Part shown: positions 24,268 to 32,775 of the stretch, one piece after another | Layout: each line of letters opens with the position of its first letter | Position numbering within the stretch: position 1 is the first letter of the stretch | DNA from: Streptomyces alboflavus | GTDB lineage: Bacteria > Actinomycetota > Actinomycetes > Streptomycetales > Streptomycetaceae | Reading direction: 5' to 3' | DNA: 64,000 nt | Assembly: GCF_000716675.1 (NCBI RefSeq) | Contig: NZ_JNXT01000017.1 | Span: 124,001-188,000 of the forward strand | Notes under the pieces: generated by a model | The model's database searches: none | The model's input: the letters and a program-made list of their open reading frames with translations, nothing else | What the model was told of the DNA's origin: nothing | Made by a program: the position numbers and the translations under genes

Positions 24268-25506
24268 TCAGGCGAGACGGGCGTGAAGGCCGGGGAGCGT
24301 GCGCAGGCGGACGAAGGCGAGGCCCAGGCCCAGGGCCTGCAGCACCGCGCAGGCAGTGATCACATGACCGAGCAGGGCGGGCGGCACCGTGGCGACCAGG
24401 ACGCCGGCCAGCGGGAACGGGATCAGGAGCAGCAGGATCGTCAGGGAGAGAGTGGCGCCGAACACCTGCTGCGGGATGAGGTGGGAGCGCAGGGTGCGCA
24501 GCACCACCGTCATGCCGCCCTCGCCGGCCATGAGCACCGCGATCAGCACGAGGTAGGCGGTGTAGGTGTGGGTGAGGGAGACGGCCAGGCACCCGCAGGC
24601 CGCGACGGTGGCGGAGAGCGCGCCGACGGGCCACAGGCCGAAGCGGTCGATGGCGCGGCGGCACACCGCGACCGTGATCAGGGAGGCGACGGCGGCGACC
24701 GACCAGATGAGGCCCACGTCCGCGCTGGAGTGTCCGAACTCCTTCACCACGATCACGGGGGCGGCGGCCTGGAGCAGGCCGATGGCGAGGTTGGACAGGG
24801 TCAGTCCGCAGACCAGCCAGCCCAACGCGGGCAGCGAGCGCAGCGTTGTCCATCCGGTGCGCAGCCCCGCAAGGACCGGCTGCGGCATCTCGGTCCTGGT
24901 GACGTGCTGCCGAGGGGCGAGGGCGGACGCCAGCAGCGAGAAGGCGGCGATCGTGACCAGCATCCCGGCCGCCCCGGCCCGCTCCAGCAGCAGGCCGGCG
25001 ACGGCGGGGCCGGCCAGGGTGGCGACCTGGTCGATGCCCAGGAGGACCGACTGCACGCGGTGGGCTTGGTCTCCGGCCTGGCGGCTGGCGACGCCGCCCG
25101 CCGTCTCGGCGGCGATGTAGGAGAACTCGGTGAGCACGCCGGTCGAGGCGGCGAGCAGCAGGACGGCGACCGTGGTGGCCAGCCCGGCCTCCAGGTGCGG
25201 CAGCGCGAGGGCGGCGGCCACGACCACCACGGCCCGCAGCATTGAGGCTGTGCGCAGAACGCGGGTGGTGCCGTGGCGGTCGACCATCGCTCCGGCGACG
25301 GCGAACGCGCCCAGGCGCGGCACCCACTCCAGGGCGAACGCCAGCCCGGTCAGGGACGCGGAGTTGGTGGTGGCGAGCACCAGCAACGGGATGCCGTACG
25401 TCGTCATCGCGAAGGCGCCAGCATCCATGCTGCGGGGCAGGTAGATGCCGCGCAGCAGGGTGGGGACCGGCCGGCGGGCATGCCGGGGTCCGACACTCGA
25501 TCTCAC
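24268..25506 (-). CDS. MFS transporter
   Basis: 412 residues with about 12 hydrophobic helices and the MFS loop motif after helix 2 (GAMVDRHGTTRVLRTASML). Helices such as LLRGIYLPRSMDAGAFAMTTYGIPLLVLA and LSLTILLLLIPFPLAGVLVATVPPALL are clear. GTG 25506 overlaps the regulator's stop (GTGA). Most likely an exporter of the ATP-grasp product or a resistance pump. Confidence 0.78.
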   Translation of the reverse strand: MRSSVGPRHARRPVPTLLRGIYLPRSMDAGAFAMTTYGIPLLVLATTNSASLTGLAFALEWVPRLGAFAVAGAMVDRHGTTRVLRTASMLRAVVVVAAALALPHLEAGLATTVAVLLLAASTGVLTEFSYIAAETAGGVASRQAGDQAHRVQSVLLGIDQVATLAGPAVAGLLLERAGAAGMLVTIAAFSLLASALAPRQHVTRTEMPQPVLAGLRTGWTTLRSLPALGWLVCGLTLSNLAIGLLQAAAPVIVVKEFGHSSADVGLIWSVAAVASLITVAVCRRAIDRFGLWPVGALSATVAACGCLAVSLTHTYTAYLVLIAVLMAGEGGMTVVLRTLRSHLIPQQVFGATLSLTILLLLIPFPLAGVLVATVPPALLGHVITACAVLQALGLGLAFVRLRTLPGLHARLA

Positions 25507-26084
25507 GCAGCGGGCTCCCACTCATCCGCCGCGTGGGAGGAGTGGAGGGCCGTGCGGTGCAGGACGTACGCATGCGCCTTAAGCCAGGCGGTCAGGACGT
25601 TCCGCGGGCCGTCGAGGGCGGCGATGGCCTCACGGTCGAGGACCGCATCTCCAGGGACCGCCAGTCCGCTCGCCTCGCCGAGGCGGGCGGCGCCGTGTGC
25701 GAGAGCCGCTGCGTGGCCGAGCAGGTCGAGGGTGCGCTGGACTCGGGTGACGAAGTCACTGGCCACCGTGGGGAATTGGTGGGTGCGGGCCCAGCGGGCG
25801 GCCGTGTCGTACACCTCGGCCAGTTCCTCGCCGCTGTCGGTCAGGCGGTAGCGGACTCGTTCGTGCTCATCGCCGTGGACGAGGCCGAACTCGCGGGCCC
25901 GGTCGATGGCGTGGCGCAGTTGGTTGATGGCCACATCGTCGAAGGTGCTCTGCAGGCTGCCGCGGCGGCGGCTGATGGGGCCGTTGTCGTCGATCTCGGT
26001 GACCAGGCGGATCAGTGCGGGCAGGGACAGCGCCCTGATCGCCCGGCGCGCCTGCGGGTGGTCGGTGGTGGTGACGCGGCTCAT
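25503..26084 (-). CDS. Winged-helix regulator
   Basis: 193 residues. ARRAIRALSLPALIRLVTEIDDNGPISRR...FDDVAINQLRHAIDRAREFGLVHGDEHERVRYRLTDSGEELAEVYDTAARWAR has the length and pattern of an HxlR/MarR-type winged helix with a C-terminal wing (RYRLTDSG). The second half is helical. Its ATG overlaps the upstream stop (ATGA). Ends DEWEPAA, without the basic tail. Likely controls the exporter/ligase genes. Confidence 0.68.
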   Translation of the reverse strand: MSRVTTTDHPQARRAIRALSLPALIRLVTEIDDNGPISRRRGSLQSTFDDVAINQLRHAIDRAREFGLVHGDEHERVRYRLTDSGEELAEVYDTAARWARTHQFPTVASDFVTRVQRTLDLLGHAAALAHGAARLGEASGLAVPGDAVLDREAIAALDGPRNVLTAWLKAHAYVLHRTALHSSHAADEWEPAA

Positions 26085-26989
26085 CGGCGCGGCCCTCCTG
26101 CCTGCGGAAGGGCGATGGGGCGCGCCGGTATCTGGTGCGAGAACAGGTCGCCGCCCTTCCAGGCGGTGGCCGGCGCGGCCGGGGACTGGGCGGACAGAGC
26201 CGGGGGCGTGGCGGCGGGCGCGGGAGTGGCGGGTGCCGGTACGCGGGGCTGGGTGGTCAGCCACGGTCCGGACTTCGCCTGCGTCTGCGCCGGAGCTTGG
26301 CCCCACAGGGGGTGGGTGTCGGCGTCGGCGAGCGAGCTCCCCTTTGCCCAGGCGCTCAGAGCCCGGTAGACGGGGGCGAGCGCGTGGCCGTTGGCGGTCA
26401 GCTCGTAGACGCGTCCGTCCTTGCGGACCAGGCCGTCGGAGACCAGGCGGTCCACCTGGGGGTAGACGTTGCTGAGCCGGTAGCTGGGCATCGCCGCGGC
26501 GGACAGCGCCTTGGCGCTGGAGGCGCCGCGTTCCTTGAGCGCCCACAGGATCGGCGTGGCGTGACGGGGGCCGATCAGCGCGAGGGTGTCTTCGATGTTC
26601 TGTGCGGGCGCGACCGTGGCGAGCGGCTCCAGCTTCCCGGTGTCCTTGTTCTTCGCCAGGGGCTTTTCCAGGTGGCTCTCGCCCCAGGCAGCGATCACGG
26701 TGAGGACGGGCAGCAGATCGGCGCCCCGCCCGGTCAGGCCGTAGGTGACGTGTCCCTGGGAGACTTCGGTGCGCTCGACCAGCCCGGCGTCGGACAGCTT
26801 GCGCAGTTTGGGGTGGAGCGTGCCGTCATTCAGCCAGGGCAGGCGCGGCTTGATCTCCGCGTAGCGCAGGGGCTGGGTGGACAGGGTCATCAGGATCCAC
26901 ACGCTCCACAGCGGGGTGATCATCTCCAGCGACTCGGTGACGCGGGCGACGTCGACCTGGGTGGAGCGGGGCAGACCGGTGGTGGCCAA
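26081..26989 (-). CDS. Tandem HxlR-type winged-helix regulator
   Basis: 302 residues carrying two HxlR-like domains: the first MITPLWSVWILMTLSTQPLRYAEIKPRLPWLNDGTLHPKLRKLSDAGLVERTE...YGLTGRGADLLPVL; the second ALIGPRHATPILWALKERGASSAKALSA...VDRLVSDGLVRKDGRVYELTANGHALAPVYRAL. A Pro/Ala-rich tail ends AGGPRR. Starts at TTG 26989, eight bases after AGGAG. Fusion of two HxlR domains is uncommon. Likely a local repressor with one subunit covering both half-sites. Confidence 0.72.
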   Translation of the reverse strand: MATTGLPRSTQVDVARVTESLEMITPLWSVWILMTLSTQPLRYAEIKPRLPWLNDGTLHPKLRKLSDAGLVERTEVSQGHVTYGLTGRGADLLPVLTVIAAWGESHLEKPLAKNKDTGKLEPLATVAPAQNIEDTLALIGPRHATPILWALKERGASSAKALSAAAMPSYRLSNVYPQVDRLVSDGLVRKDGRVYELTANGHALAPVYRALSAWAKGSSLADADTHPLWGQAPAQTQAKSGPWLTTQPRVPAPATPAPAATPPALSAQSPAAPATAWKGGDLFSHQIPARPIALPQAGGPRR

Positions 26990-27019
26990 GGGGGTAACTC
27001 CTAGGGCGGGGCAGGTGGA

Positions 27020-27430
27020 TCAGCGGGTGCGGGTGGCAGCGGGCGCCGCAGCGGAGGCGGGTGCGGCGGGGGCCGCCGACGGCGGGGATGGTGTGGCGGG
27101 GACGCGGTGCAGGCCGGCGAGGACGGCGCTGACGGTCTTGGCGTGGGCGTCCCGGGTGGCGACGGATTCGGCGATCCGGCGGGCGCAGTCGAGCAGGTGA
27201 CCTGCTTCGAACTTGCCGATCTCCCGCTCTGGGTGGGCCAGTTCACGCAGCCGCTGGAGCTGGAAGGTGATGTTGCGCTCGGAGAGCTGCAGATCGGTGT
27301 GGCTGCTCGTCAGGGCGGCGAGCATGGTGCCGGTCGGGTGGGTGTCGGCGTGGGCTTCGAGGGCGGCTATCGGCTGGCCGTACAGGTCCTCGATGCGTTC
27401 GGCGATGGTCTGGGAGGTGGTGTGGGGCAA
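27020..27430 (-). CDS. Helical hypothetical protein with basic tail
   Basis: 136 residues: TIAERIEDLYGQPIAALEAHADTHPTGTMLAALTSSHTDLQLSERNITFQLQRLRELAHPEREIGKFEAGHLLDCARRIAESVATRD, a long helical bundle. The end is Pro/Ala-rich and finishes TRTR. TTG 27430 is chosen because GAAAG lies just upstream and the longer frame overlaps the neighbour. No family recognised. Confidence 0.55.
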   Translation of the reverse strand: MPHTTSQTIAERIEDLYGQPIAALEAHADTHPTGTMLAALTSSHTDLQLSERNITFQLQRLRELAHPEREIGKFEAGHLLDCARRIAESVATRDAHAKTVSAVLAGLHRVPATPSPPSAAPAAPASAAAPAATRTR

Positions 27431-27440
27431 TCGGGGGCTT

Positions 27441-27884
27441 TCACGGTCGGCGGGCCCGCACCGCCCCGGCACGCGCGGGTGCCGGGGCGGGCGGGAGCGT
27501 GGTGGTGAGCCTGGGCTGGGCGAGCTGCACCGGCCGTTCGGTGCGTACTGCGGGCGGTGGCATGGTGCGCAGCAACTCGGTCAGTGCGGTGGCGTATCCG
27601 TCGCGGGCGGACAGGGCCGCCTCCATCCACTGCGCGTCGAACCGCAGGTCGTCGGCGGACAGTTCGCCCATGTCCCGGTCGGCGGCGGTGGCGTCGTGGA
27701 TGCGGTCGCGGACCCGGGCGACCTGTTCCTCGGCCACCGCCAGCCAGGAGCGCAGCTCCAGGGCGCGCGTCAGAGCGGCGGACGCCTCCGGGCCCGCGGC
27801 CTGCGCGTACAGCTCGCTCAGCGAGGCGCCGAAGGCTTGGGCCAGTGCCTCGTCTTGGCTGGTGGGCTTGGTGACGACGCTCAC
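27441..27884 (-). CDS. Helical hypothetical protein with TTTLPP tail
   Basis: 147 residues; helices SLSELYAQAAGPEASAALTRALELRSWLAVAEEQVARVRDRI and SADDLRFDAQWMEAALSARDGYATALTELLRTM, then a tail LTTTLPPAPAPARAGAV ending RARRP. GTG 27884 overlaps the upstream stop (GTGA). Related in architecture to the other helical genes here; function unknown. Confidence 0.55.
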   Translation of the reverse strand: MSVVTKPTSQDEALAQAFGASLSELYAQAAGPEASAALTRALELRSWLAVAEEQVARVRDRIHDATAADRDMGELSADDLRFDAQWMEAALSARDGYATALTELLRTMPPPAVRTERPVQLAQPRLTTTLPPAPAPARAGAVRARRP

Positions 27885-28339
27885 CGCACCGCTCCTCGCA
27901 CCGGTACGGACGGCGTGGGTGTGCTCGGCGCCGGTGCGGTCTGCAGGGCCGGGCTGCGGCGGGGGGCTACCTCGGCTCCCCGCCAGGCTCCCGGTCCCCT
28001 ACGGCCCAGGGAGTTCGGGTCGGTGTAGTGGCGTACGACCATCGCCCGCCCGTCGCGCACCGCCACGGCGGCATTGACCTGGTGGGCCAGCGCCATGACC
28101 GAGTCGTCCAGCACGTCGCCGGGGGCACTGTCGAGGGCTGCGACGAGGGCGTCCTCGGCCTTCTCCAGTACCTCTTGGGCCTCGGTGAGCATTCCGTACC
28201 ACTTCACGACGACGGTGGCGTCGTTGTTGGCGTGCGGGGCGGCGGCCACCGCCCGGCGCAGGTCGGCCAGCGGCATCTGGAAGCGGGCCTCGATCTGCTG
28301 GGTGATGACGCCCATCACGTCATCGGCGTCGTCGGGCAC
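27881..28339 (-). CDS. Helical hypothetical protein
   Basis: 152 residues from GTG 28339, which follows GGAAAGGAG. Helices VMGVITQQIEARFQMPLADLRRAVAAA and MLTEAQEVLEKAEDALVAALDSA, a short strand region (AVRDGRAMVVRHYTD), then a Pro-rich end (TAPAPSTPTPSVPVRGAVR). First gene of the 27.0-28.3 kb trio, all overlapping or tightly spaced. Unknown function. Confidence 0.52.
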   Translation of the reverse strand: MPDDADDVMGVITQQIEARFQMPLADLRRAVAAAPHANNDATVVVKWYGMLTEAQEVLEKAEDALVAALDSAPGDVLDDSVMALAHQVNAAVAVRDGRAMVVRHYTDPNSLGRRGPGAWRGAEVAPRRSPALQTAPAPSTPTPSVPVRGAVR

Positions 28340-28455
28340 GACGTGGCTCCTTTCCTTGGAAATGCGTGGGCGAGACAAGAACGCGCGCTGTGCTGATCAG
28401 CCGCGACGACCGAGAGAAGGTGGCGGAATCCGGTGAATTCGCCGGAGTGCGGTGC

Positions 28456-28803
28456 CTAGTGGAGGCATGTGTAGACCTCGCGGTAGACGTACGAGCCGGA
28501 GACCCAGCCCTTTACGCCGGTGTTCTTGTCGGTGATGTAGTGCCAATTGCCGCTGGTCTTGTGGACCGTGAACTTGTGGCCGGCATAGAGCACGCCGACG
28601 GCGGTGGACTTGGCCGACGTCTTGGAGCGGATCGTCACGGCCTTCGTACCGACCTTCCACGGGCCGAGCCGGTCGCACTGGCCGCTGACCAGCGCAGTGG
28701 CCGGAGCCTGCGCAGGGGCGGCGCTCGCGGACGTGGCGGCGACGAGCGGGAGAGCGAGCGCACCGAGAACGGCGGGGGAGACGGCTATGCGGGTTGAGCG
28801 CAT
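28456..28803 (-). CDS. Secreted SH3-like protein
   Basis: 115 residues. Signal peptide (MRSTRIAVSPAVLGALALPLVAATSASA), then a bacterial SH3 domain: KAVTIRSKTSAKSTAVGVLYAGHKFTVHKTSGNWHYITDKNTGVKGWVSGSYV with two cysteines that may bond. Such domains bind peptidoglycan or wall peptides. ATG 28803 follows GGAGG. It is the first gene after palindromic promoter A and may help the mating machinery at the cell wall. Confidence 0.72.
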   Translation of the reverse strand: MRSTRIAVSPAVLGALALPLVAATSASAAPAQAPATALVSGQCDRLGPWKVGTKAVTIRSKTSAKSTAVGVLYAGHKFTVHKTSGNWHYITDKNTGVKGWVSGSYVYREVYTCLH

Positions 28804-28891
28804 GGGGAATTGACCTCCAGAGGGAGAGGGAACGGAACACGGATCCACACCCGGGCTGACGCCGGGCGGGTCGGGTTCAAGAGTCCGGAGA

Positions 28892-28927
28892 ATCCCCGGT
28901 TTTGCTAACCGGGGATGTGCTGCTATG
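28892..28927 (-). promoter_or_regulatory. Palindromic promoter/operator A
   Basis: On the minus strand an ACATAG hexamer (28923-28928 region) is followed within about eight bases by CCCCGGTT-AGCAA-AACCGGGG (full palindrome 28892-28916). The gene start is 89 bp downstream. Three further copies in the window (32776, 44774, 57969) have the same orientation and spacing to a -10-like hexamer. A and C share the upstream GGTGAAGG as well. Probable common promoter with operator or leader hairpin. Confidence 0.7.
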
Positions 28928-29005
28928 TTTCGCCCTTCACCGGGGCCGGCGCCTCACGGATTCACCCCGGAGAAGGCCGGATGCGGCGCGAATTCGCCTT
29001 TCTCG

Positions 29006-29731
29006 TCAGCGAGTTGGGCCACTACGCGGCGCGGGGGCCGAGGGAAGGCCGGGCAGCGTGGACGGTGCGCTGTGCCGGGTCGCTGTCTGGGCGGTCGGCA
29101 GGGGGACGTCTTCGCCGGACCAGTGGGCCTGCCACCAGGCGGTGGCCTGCTCGTAGGTCGCAAAGCCGCCTTCGCGCAGGGTGTGCGTCCAGTGCTCCGT
29201 GTCGACCTCTTCCAGCAGCACCCGGAACCGCAGCGGCGCCTTCTCATCGATGGCGGCCAGGAGCACCGTGATCTGCACGCGGTCCGGGTCGTCGTCCGAG
29301 GTGTAGCTGGTGACGAGGGCGAAGTGGTCGCCGTCGGAGGTGAGGCGGTCCTCCAGCGCCTTGGTGGCCTCGTCGGCGGCGTCGGTGCCCATGTCCGGGC
29401 GCAGGCCGATGGCGTCCTTCGGGCAGCCGCGGGCGATCAGCCAGCTCTGCGCCATGGGCACCAAGGGCAGCTGCTCGTGCTGGAAGCGGAAGGTGCGGGC
29501 CTGAACGTCGCGCTGCAGGTGGAGGGCCACCAGCTGCGGCTCGCCGGGTATGCCCCAGGTCACCGCGCCGTTGTGCAGAACGTAGTAGCTGTGCCGTTCG
29601 TCGTCGGTGTGGTACTCGGCGAGCACGGTGAGTTCAGTTGCTTCGATGTCGATGTGCTGCCAGAACTGCTCGGCGACACGGTCGTTGACGGCGTCATAGC
29701 CGTCGAGGCGGAAGTCCGGGGATGAGGGCAT
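29006..29731 (-). CDS. Conserved hypothetical protein
   Basis: 241 residues beginning MPSSPDFRLDGYDAVNDRVAEQFWQHIDIEATELTVL, with strands HSYYVLHNGAVTWG and DRVQITVLLAAIDEKAPLRFRVLLEEVDTEHWTHTLREGG. No membrane segment. Ends PSAPAPRSGPTR, the shared tail type. ATG 29731 follows GAAAG. I recognise it only as a kind found on streptomycete mobile elements. It closes the operon that begins at 32711. Confidence 0.55.
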   Translation of the reverse strand: MPSSPDFRLDGYDAVNDRVAEQFWQHIDIEATELTVLAEYHTDDERHSYYVLHNGAVTWGIPGEPQLVALHLQRDVQARTFRFQHEQLPLVPMAQSWLIARGCPKDAIGLRPDMGTDAADEATKALEDRLTSDGDHFALVTSYTSDDDPDRVQITVLLAAIDEKAPLRFRVLLEEVDTEHWTHTLREGGFATYEQATAWWQAHWSGEDVPLPTAQTATRHSAPSTLPGLPSAPAPRSGPTR

Positions 29732-29773
29732 AGGGGCTTTCGGGGACAGGGGTGCACGCGGAGCGGTGCGGGT

Positions 29774-30463
29774 TCAGCGGCGGGCGGGGGTGGCAGCGGG
29801 CCAGGTGCCGGGCCGGGACACGGGGACGGCGCCGGGCGCCCTGGGCGAGCGCGGGGCGGTCAGGGCCGCGCGGCCGGTGTCGGTCAGGGTGACGGGCTGG
29901 CCTGCCGTGACCGGGTGGGAGGTGTCGCGCACCACCAGGCGGTCCTCCTCCAGGCGTTGCAGCTGGCTGTAGGGGATGCGGGTGCCGGAGGCGGTGACGA
30001 CGTACACCTGCTGCGTCAGCAGGTTCTGGTGGAGCTTGGCGCCCTGGGTGATAGCGAGCAGCGCGGCGATGTCGGGCGCGGGCAGGTTCGGCACGTCGCG
30101 AGGAGCCTTGTCCCGGGCGGCGGCTTCGACGGGCTCGAGCGCGGCGATGGCCTGGGCCTGCCGCTCATCCCGGGTGCGGGCCGCGTCCTCCAGCAGGCCG
30201 ACGGTCCGGTCGATGCGCTCGAACAGCGCGTCATCGACGGGGTACTCGCCGGAGGAGAGGCTGTTGAGCTGGGACCGGTAGAAGATCACGTTGGTCTCGG
30301 CCTGGACGAGGGCCCGGTGGGTGTCGACCAGGTGGGTGTGCGGTTCGTCGAGCAGGTCGCGGTCGCGGTGCTGCCACAGCCGGTCGATGCTGTGGCCCAC
30401 GGCGGCCTCGATCCGGTGGTCAAGCTGGGTCAGAGCCTTCTTGACCGGAGCGTTGCGGGGCAT
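29774..30463 (-). CDS. Helical protein with winged-helix-like C-terminus
   Basis: 229 residues. N-terminal two-thirds is helical (LVQAETNVIFYRSQLNSLSSGEYPVDDALFERIDRTVGLLEDAARTRDERQAQAI). The later part (LLTQQVYVVTASGTRIPYSQLQRLEEDRLVVRDTS...VTLTDTGRAAL) resembles a winged helix with a wing. Pro-rich end finishing TPARR. ATG 30463 follows AAGGAACC and lies inside the end of the GNAT gene. Possibly regulatory. Confidence 0.55.
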   Translation of the reverse strand: MPRNAPVKKALTQLDHRIEAAVGHSIDRLWQHRDRDLLDEPHTHLVDTHRALVQAETNVIFYRSQLNSLSSGEYPVDDALFERIDRTVGLLEDAARTRDERQAQAIAALEPVEAAARDKAPRDVPNLPAPDIAALLAITQGAKLHQNLLTQQVYVVTASGTRIPYSQLQRLEEDRLVVRDTSHPVTAGQPVTLTDTGRAALTAPRSPRAPGAVPVSRPGTWPAATPARR

Positions 30464-30971
30464 AGAGAGGTTCCTTGGAGTGGGGCGAGGTCCGGTGCGC
30501 GAGGCCGCTCACGCCGAGATGCAGGCGTACGGCGAGGTGCGGTCCGTGCCGCGTTTCGCGGACCGGGCCAAGACGCCGGAGCAGGCGGAGCATCGGACGG
30601 TTGGATGCCTCGGTGTAGGTGCTCAGGGTGCGGGCGCCCCGGGCGTGGGCGTACTGGGCGGCGTGCCGGGCCAGCGCGGTGCCGATGCCCCGGCGCTGGT
30701 GGGCGTCAGCGACTTGGAGACCGAGGTCGAAGACGCCCGCTTCCCGGCTGACGGGACCCGTGCACACCAGCGCGAGCGGCTCGTCCCCGGCGCCGAGCCC
30801 CAGCCAGCAGTCGGCATGCTCCAGCAGCTGGCCAAGGGTGCCGTGCGGCAGGTGCGTACGGCCCCAACGGCGCAGCAAGTGCGCGGAGGAACAGCGCTGG
30901 TGGAACGCGTCGACGAGCGGGAAGTCCTCGACCTTTACGCGGCGAAGGGCCGTGAGGGCGGGGTGCCTCAG
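30420..30971 (-). CDS. GNAT acetyltransferase (start codon probably non-canonical)
   Basis: Up to 183 residues. The GNAT core is clear: LQVADAHQRRGIGTALARHAAQYAHARGARTL and the later NRPMLRLLRRLGP. Upstream of the first canonical start (TTG 30878), the same frame continues with ALTALRRVKVEDFPLVDAFHQRCSS, which is good GNAT N-terminus. The only start there is CTG 30971, overlapping the previous stop as CTGA. The ribosome site is weak, so the exact start is uncertain. It overlaps the next gene by 44 bp. Confidence 0.6.
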   Translation of the reverse strand: MRHPALTALRRVKVEDFPLVDAFHQRCSSAHLLRRWGRTHLPHGTLGQLLEHADCWLGLGAGDEPLALVCTGPVSREAGVFDLGLQVADAHQRRGIGTALARHAAQYAHARGARTLSTYTEASNRPMLRLLRRLGPVRETRHGPHLAVRLHLGVSGLAHRTSPHSKEPLYAPQRSGQEGSDPA

Positions 30972-31582
30972 CAGGAGCAGTCGGGCAGCGCGGCCTCAAG
31001 GGAGCTGCGCAGGTATCCCTTGAGCTGGCCGGTGCCGAAGCGGACGTTGCGTGGCCGCGCGCCGTACGGGGCCAGGAGACGGCCCAGGCGCAGTGGCGTG
31101 AGTTCGGCGTACGACCAGCGGCTCTCCGCCATTCCGGGGAACTGGCGCAGGCGGTCGGTGAGATCGGCCGAGGACATGGCGTCCGGATCGCCGTCAGCGG
31201 CGAAGACGTCGAGACACGCGTGGACGATCGTGTGCTCGGTGTCCGGGCAGGAGCGGCAGTCCGCCTCGTCGGCGGCGGCATCCGCTTCGCCGTCACCGCC
31301 GACGGGGGCACAGCAGCACTGGGTGCTGAGCAGGCGGGTCAGCTCGGCGCCGGCCAGCACGCGCAGGATGAGGACGTCGGTGAGCTGCTCCAGCTGCTCG
31401 TGGGTGTCGGCGAGGCAGCCGGTCGGCTCACCGCCGGCCACGGCGAGGAGCTGCGCGTCCAGCTGCTGAACTCGGCGGTAGGTATCGACAATTGCCCGGT
31501 GGTGCGGGTTCTCCTGTGGGGTGTCGAGTCCGGCGAGGGCGGCCGTGAGGTCGTCGAGGCCGGAGGGGAAGTGGGTCGTCAA
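30968..31582 (-). CDS. Hypothetical protein with DUF3631-like C-terminus
   Basis: 204 residues from TTG 31582, which overlaps the preceding stop (TTGA). N-terminal part is helical with a Cys-rich loop (QCCCAPV...DCRSC). The end, SSADLTDRLRQFPGMAESRWSYAELTPLRLGRLLAPYGARPRNVRFGTGQLKGYLRSSLEAAL, matches the C-terminal helicase-adjacent domain seen in DUF3631 proteins (Leu-x-P-x-x-L-x-x-L-L-x-P-[FY]-G). No ATPase domain is present. Likely DNA-associated. Confidence 0.58.
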   Translation of the reverse strand: MTTHFPSGLDDLTAALAGLDTPQENPHHRAIVDTYRRVQQLDAQLLAVAGGEPTGCLADTHEQLEQLTDVLILRVLAGAELTRLLSTQCCCAPVGGDGEADAAADEADCRSCPDTEHTIVHACLDVFAADGDPDAMSSADLTDRLRQFPGMAESRWSYAELTPLRLGRLLAPYGARPRNVRFGTGQLKGYLRSSLEAALPDCSC

Positions 31583-32064
31583 AGAGTGCGGTCCTTCGGA
31601 GTCAGGGACAGGGCGGGGCGGGGAAGACCGGGCACCGCGTACGGCGGCGGGCCCGGCTTGGGGACGTCGCGGCGCGCCTCCAGCTGCGGCGAGCGGGAGC
31701 GGGCGGCATGGGCGAGCGCGCTCACCGGGCGGCGCGTGATGCCCAGGCGTTTGCGGGCGACGTTGTACACCTCGTGGCGGTCGCGCGGGCGTACGGCCAC
31801 CACATGGATCTCGGTGCGGTGCGCCGCCTCCGGCGGGGCCGGGCGCTGGGCGTAGACGATGCGCCAGGCTTTGCGATGATCGACGTACAGCTTGCGGTAG
31901 TCGGCGAGTTCGCCGATCAGTTTGGGGCCGAACTGCTTGGCATTGACGACGTCTTGAAGCTGGGCGAGGGCCAGGTCGCGGATGTCGCCGGGGGCCTGAA
32001 GGAGGTCGGTCAGGGCGCGCGGGTCGAAGGAGAGGCCGAAGGCGGGCTGTTCGGGCCCGCTCAT
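31579..32064 (-). CDS. RelE/ParE-fold protein with Pro-rich tail
   Basis: 161 residues. LIGELADYRKLYVDHRKAWRIVYAQR...RTEIHVVAVRPRDRHEVYNVARKRLG is the RelE/ParE-type toxin pattern (paired strands with a Tyr-Arg-Lys and a terminal helix). The tail runs KPGPPPYAVPGLPRPAL. Its ATG overlaps the DUF4913 stop (ATGA). No typical antitoxin (small RHH or Phd-like protein) is next to it, so it may be an adapted, non-toxic binding protein. Confidence 0.6.
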   Translation of the reverse strand: MSGPEQPAFGLSFDPRALTDLLQAPGDIRDLALAQLQDVVNAKQFGPKLIGELADYRKLYVDHRKAWRIVYAQRPAPPEAAHRTEIHVVAVRPRDRHEVYNVARKRLGITRRPVSALAHAARSRSPQLEARRDVPKPGPPPYAVPGLPRPALSLTPKDRTL

Positions 32065-32711
32065 GCGGCCTGGTCCGGCTCGCCGGGCTCCGATTGGTCC
32101 GCGGAGGCCGAGCGGGCGGAGCGGATCGAGGAGGTGGGGCCGGGCAGCAGGCGGTGTGCGTCGCGGTCGGGGTCGGTCTGGCAGGCCGAGAGCGGTCCGC
32201 CGGGGGCGCGCACATGGGCCAGGCAGTGGGTGAGGAAGTCGCGGTGCCACACGAACATCCCGGACGGCCCGGCTTCGGGGTCTTTGTGCTGCTGGTAGGC
32301 CATCCACAGGGCGTGGAGCCAGGCGACGACGTCGTCGTGCTCCTGCCACTGCTTGCACCACGGGGCCGCGGTGGTGACCTCGGCGCCGTAGGTGTCAATG
32401 AGGAAGCCGTCGACCCAGTCGGTGAGCGCGTCCAGCTCGTCCTCGTACTCCTCGCCCTCCAGTTCCAGGATCGGGCGCGGCTCGGGCGGCGCCTGGATCG
32501 GCGCTCCGGGCATCCCGGGAAGGCTGGGCATGCCGAACGCCGCGAAGGGCGAGGGGTCCGGTGGTGCGGAGAGGCTGTCGAGCTGCCGGGCCTGCTCGGC
32601 CTGCTGCTCCATGAGCTTGCGGACGCTGGCCTCGACGCTCTCCAGATTCGAGTCCGGGAGCCGGACAGGGTCCATTTCCCCGTCGTCGGGGAGGTCTATG
32701 GATTCGGGCAC
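32061..32711 (-). CDS. DUF4913 protein
   Basis: 216 residues from GTG 32711, with AAGGAG eleven bases upstream. The DUF4913 core is PWCKQWQEHDDVVAWLHALWMAYQQHKDPEAG...FVWHRDFLTHCLAHVRAPGGPLSAC (Trp-Cys, Trp-Leu-x-Ala-Leu-Trp and H-x-D patterns). The family occurs on actinobacterial plasmids and conjugative elements; role unknown. First gene downstream of promoter B. Confidence 0.72.
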   Translation of the reverse strand: MPESIDLPDDGEMDPVRLPDSNLESVEASVRKLMEQQAEQARQLDSLSAPPDPSPFAAFGMPSLPGMPGAPIQAPPEPRPILELEGEEYEDELDALTDWVDGFLIDTYGAEVTTAAPWCKQWQEHDDVVAWLHALWMAYQQHKDPEAGPSGMFVWHRDFLTHCLAHVRAPGGPLSACQTDPDRDAHRLLPGPTSSIRSARSASADQSEPGEPDQAA

Positions 32712-32775
32712 GAAGTAGTTCTCCTTGAAGCCGCGGCCGATGGCGTGGGAATGACGGCTCCACGATCCAGAGATT

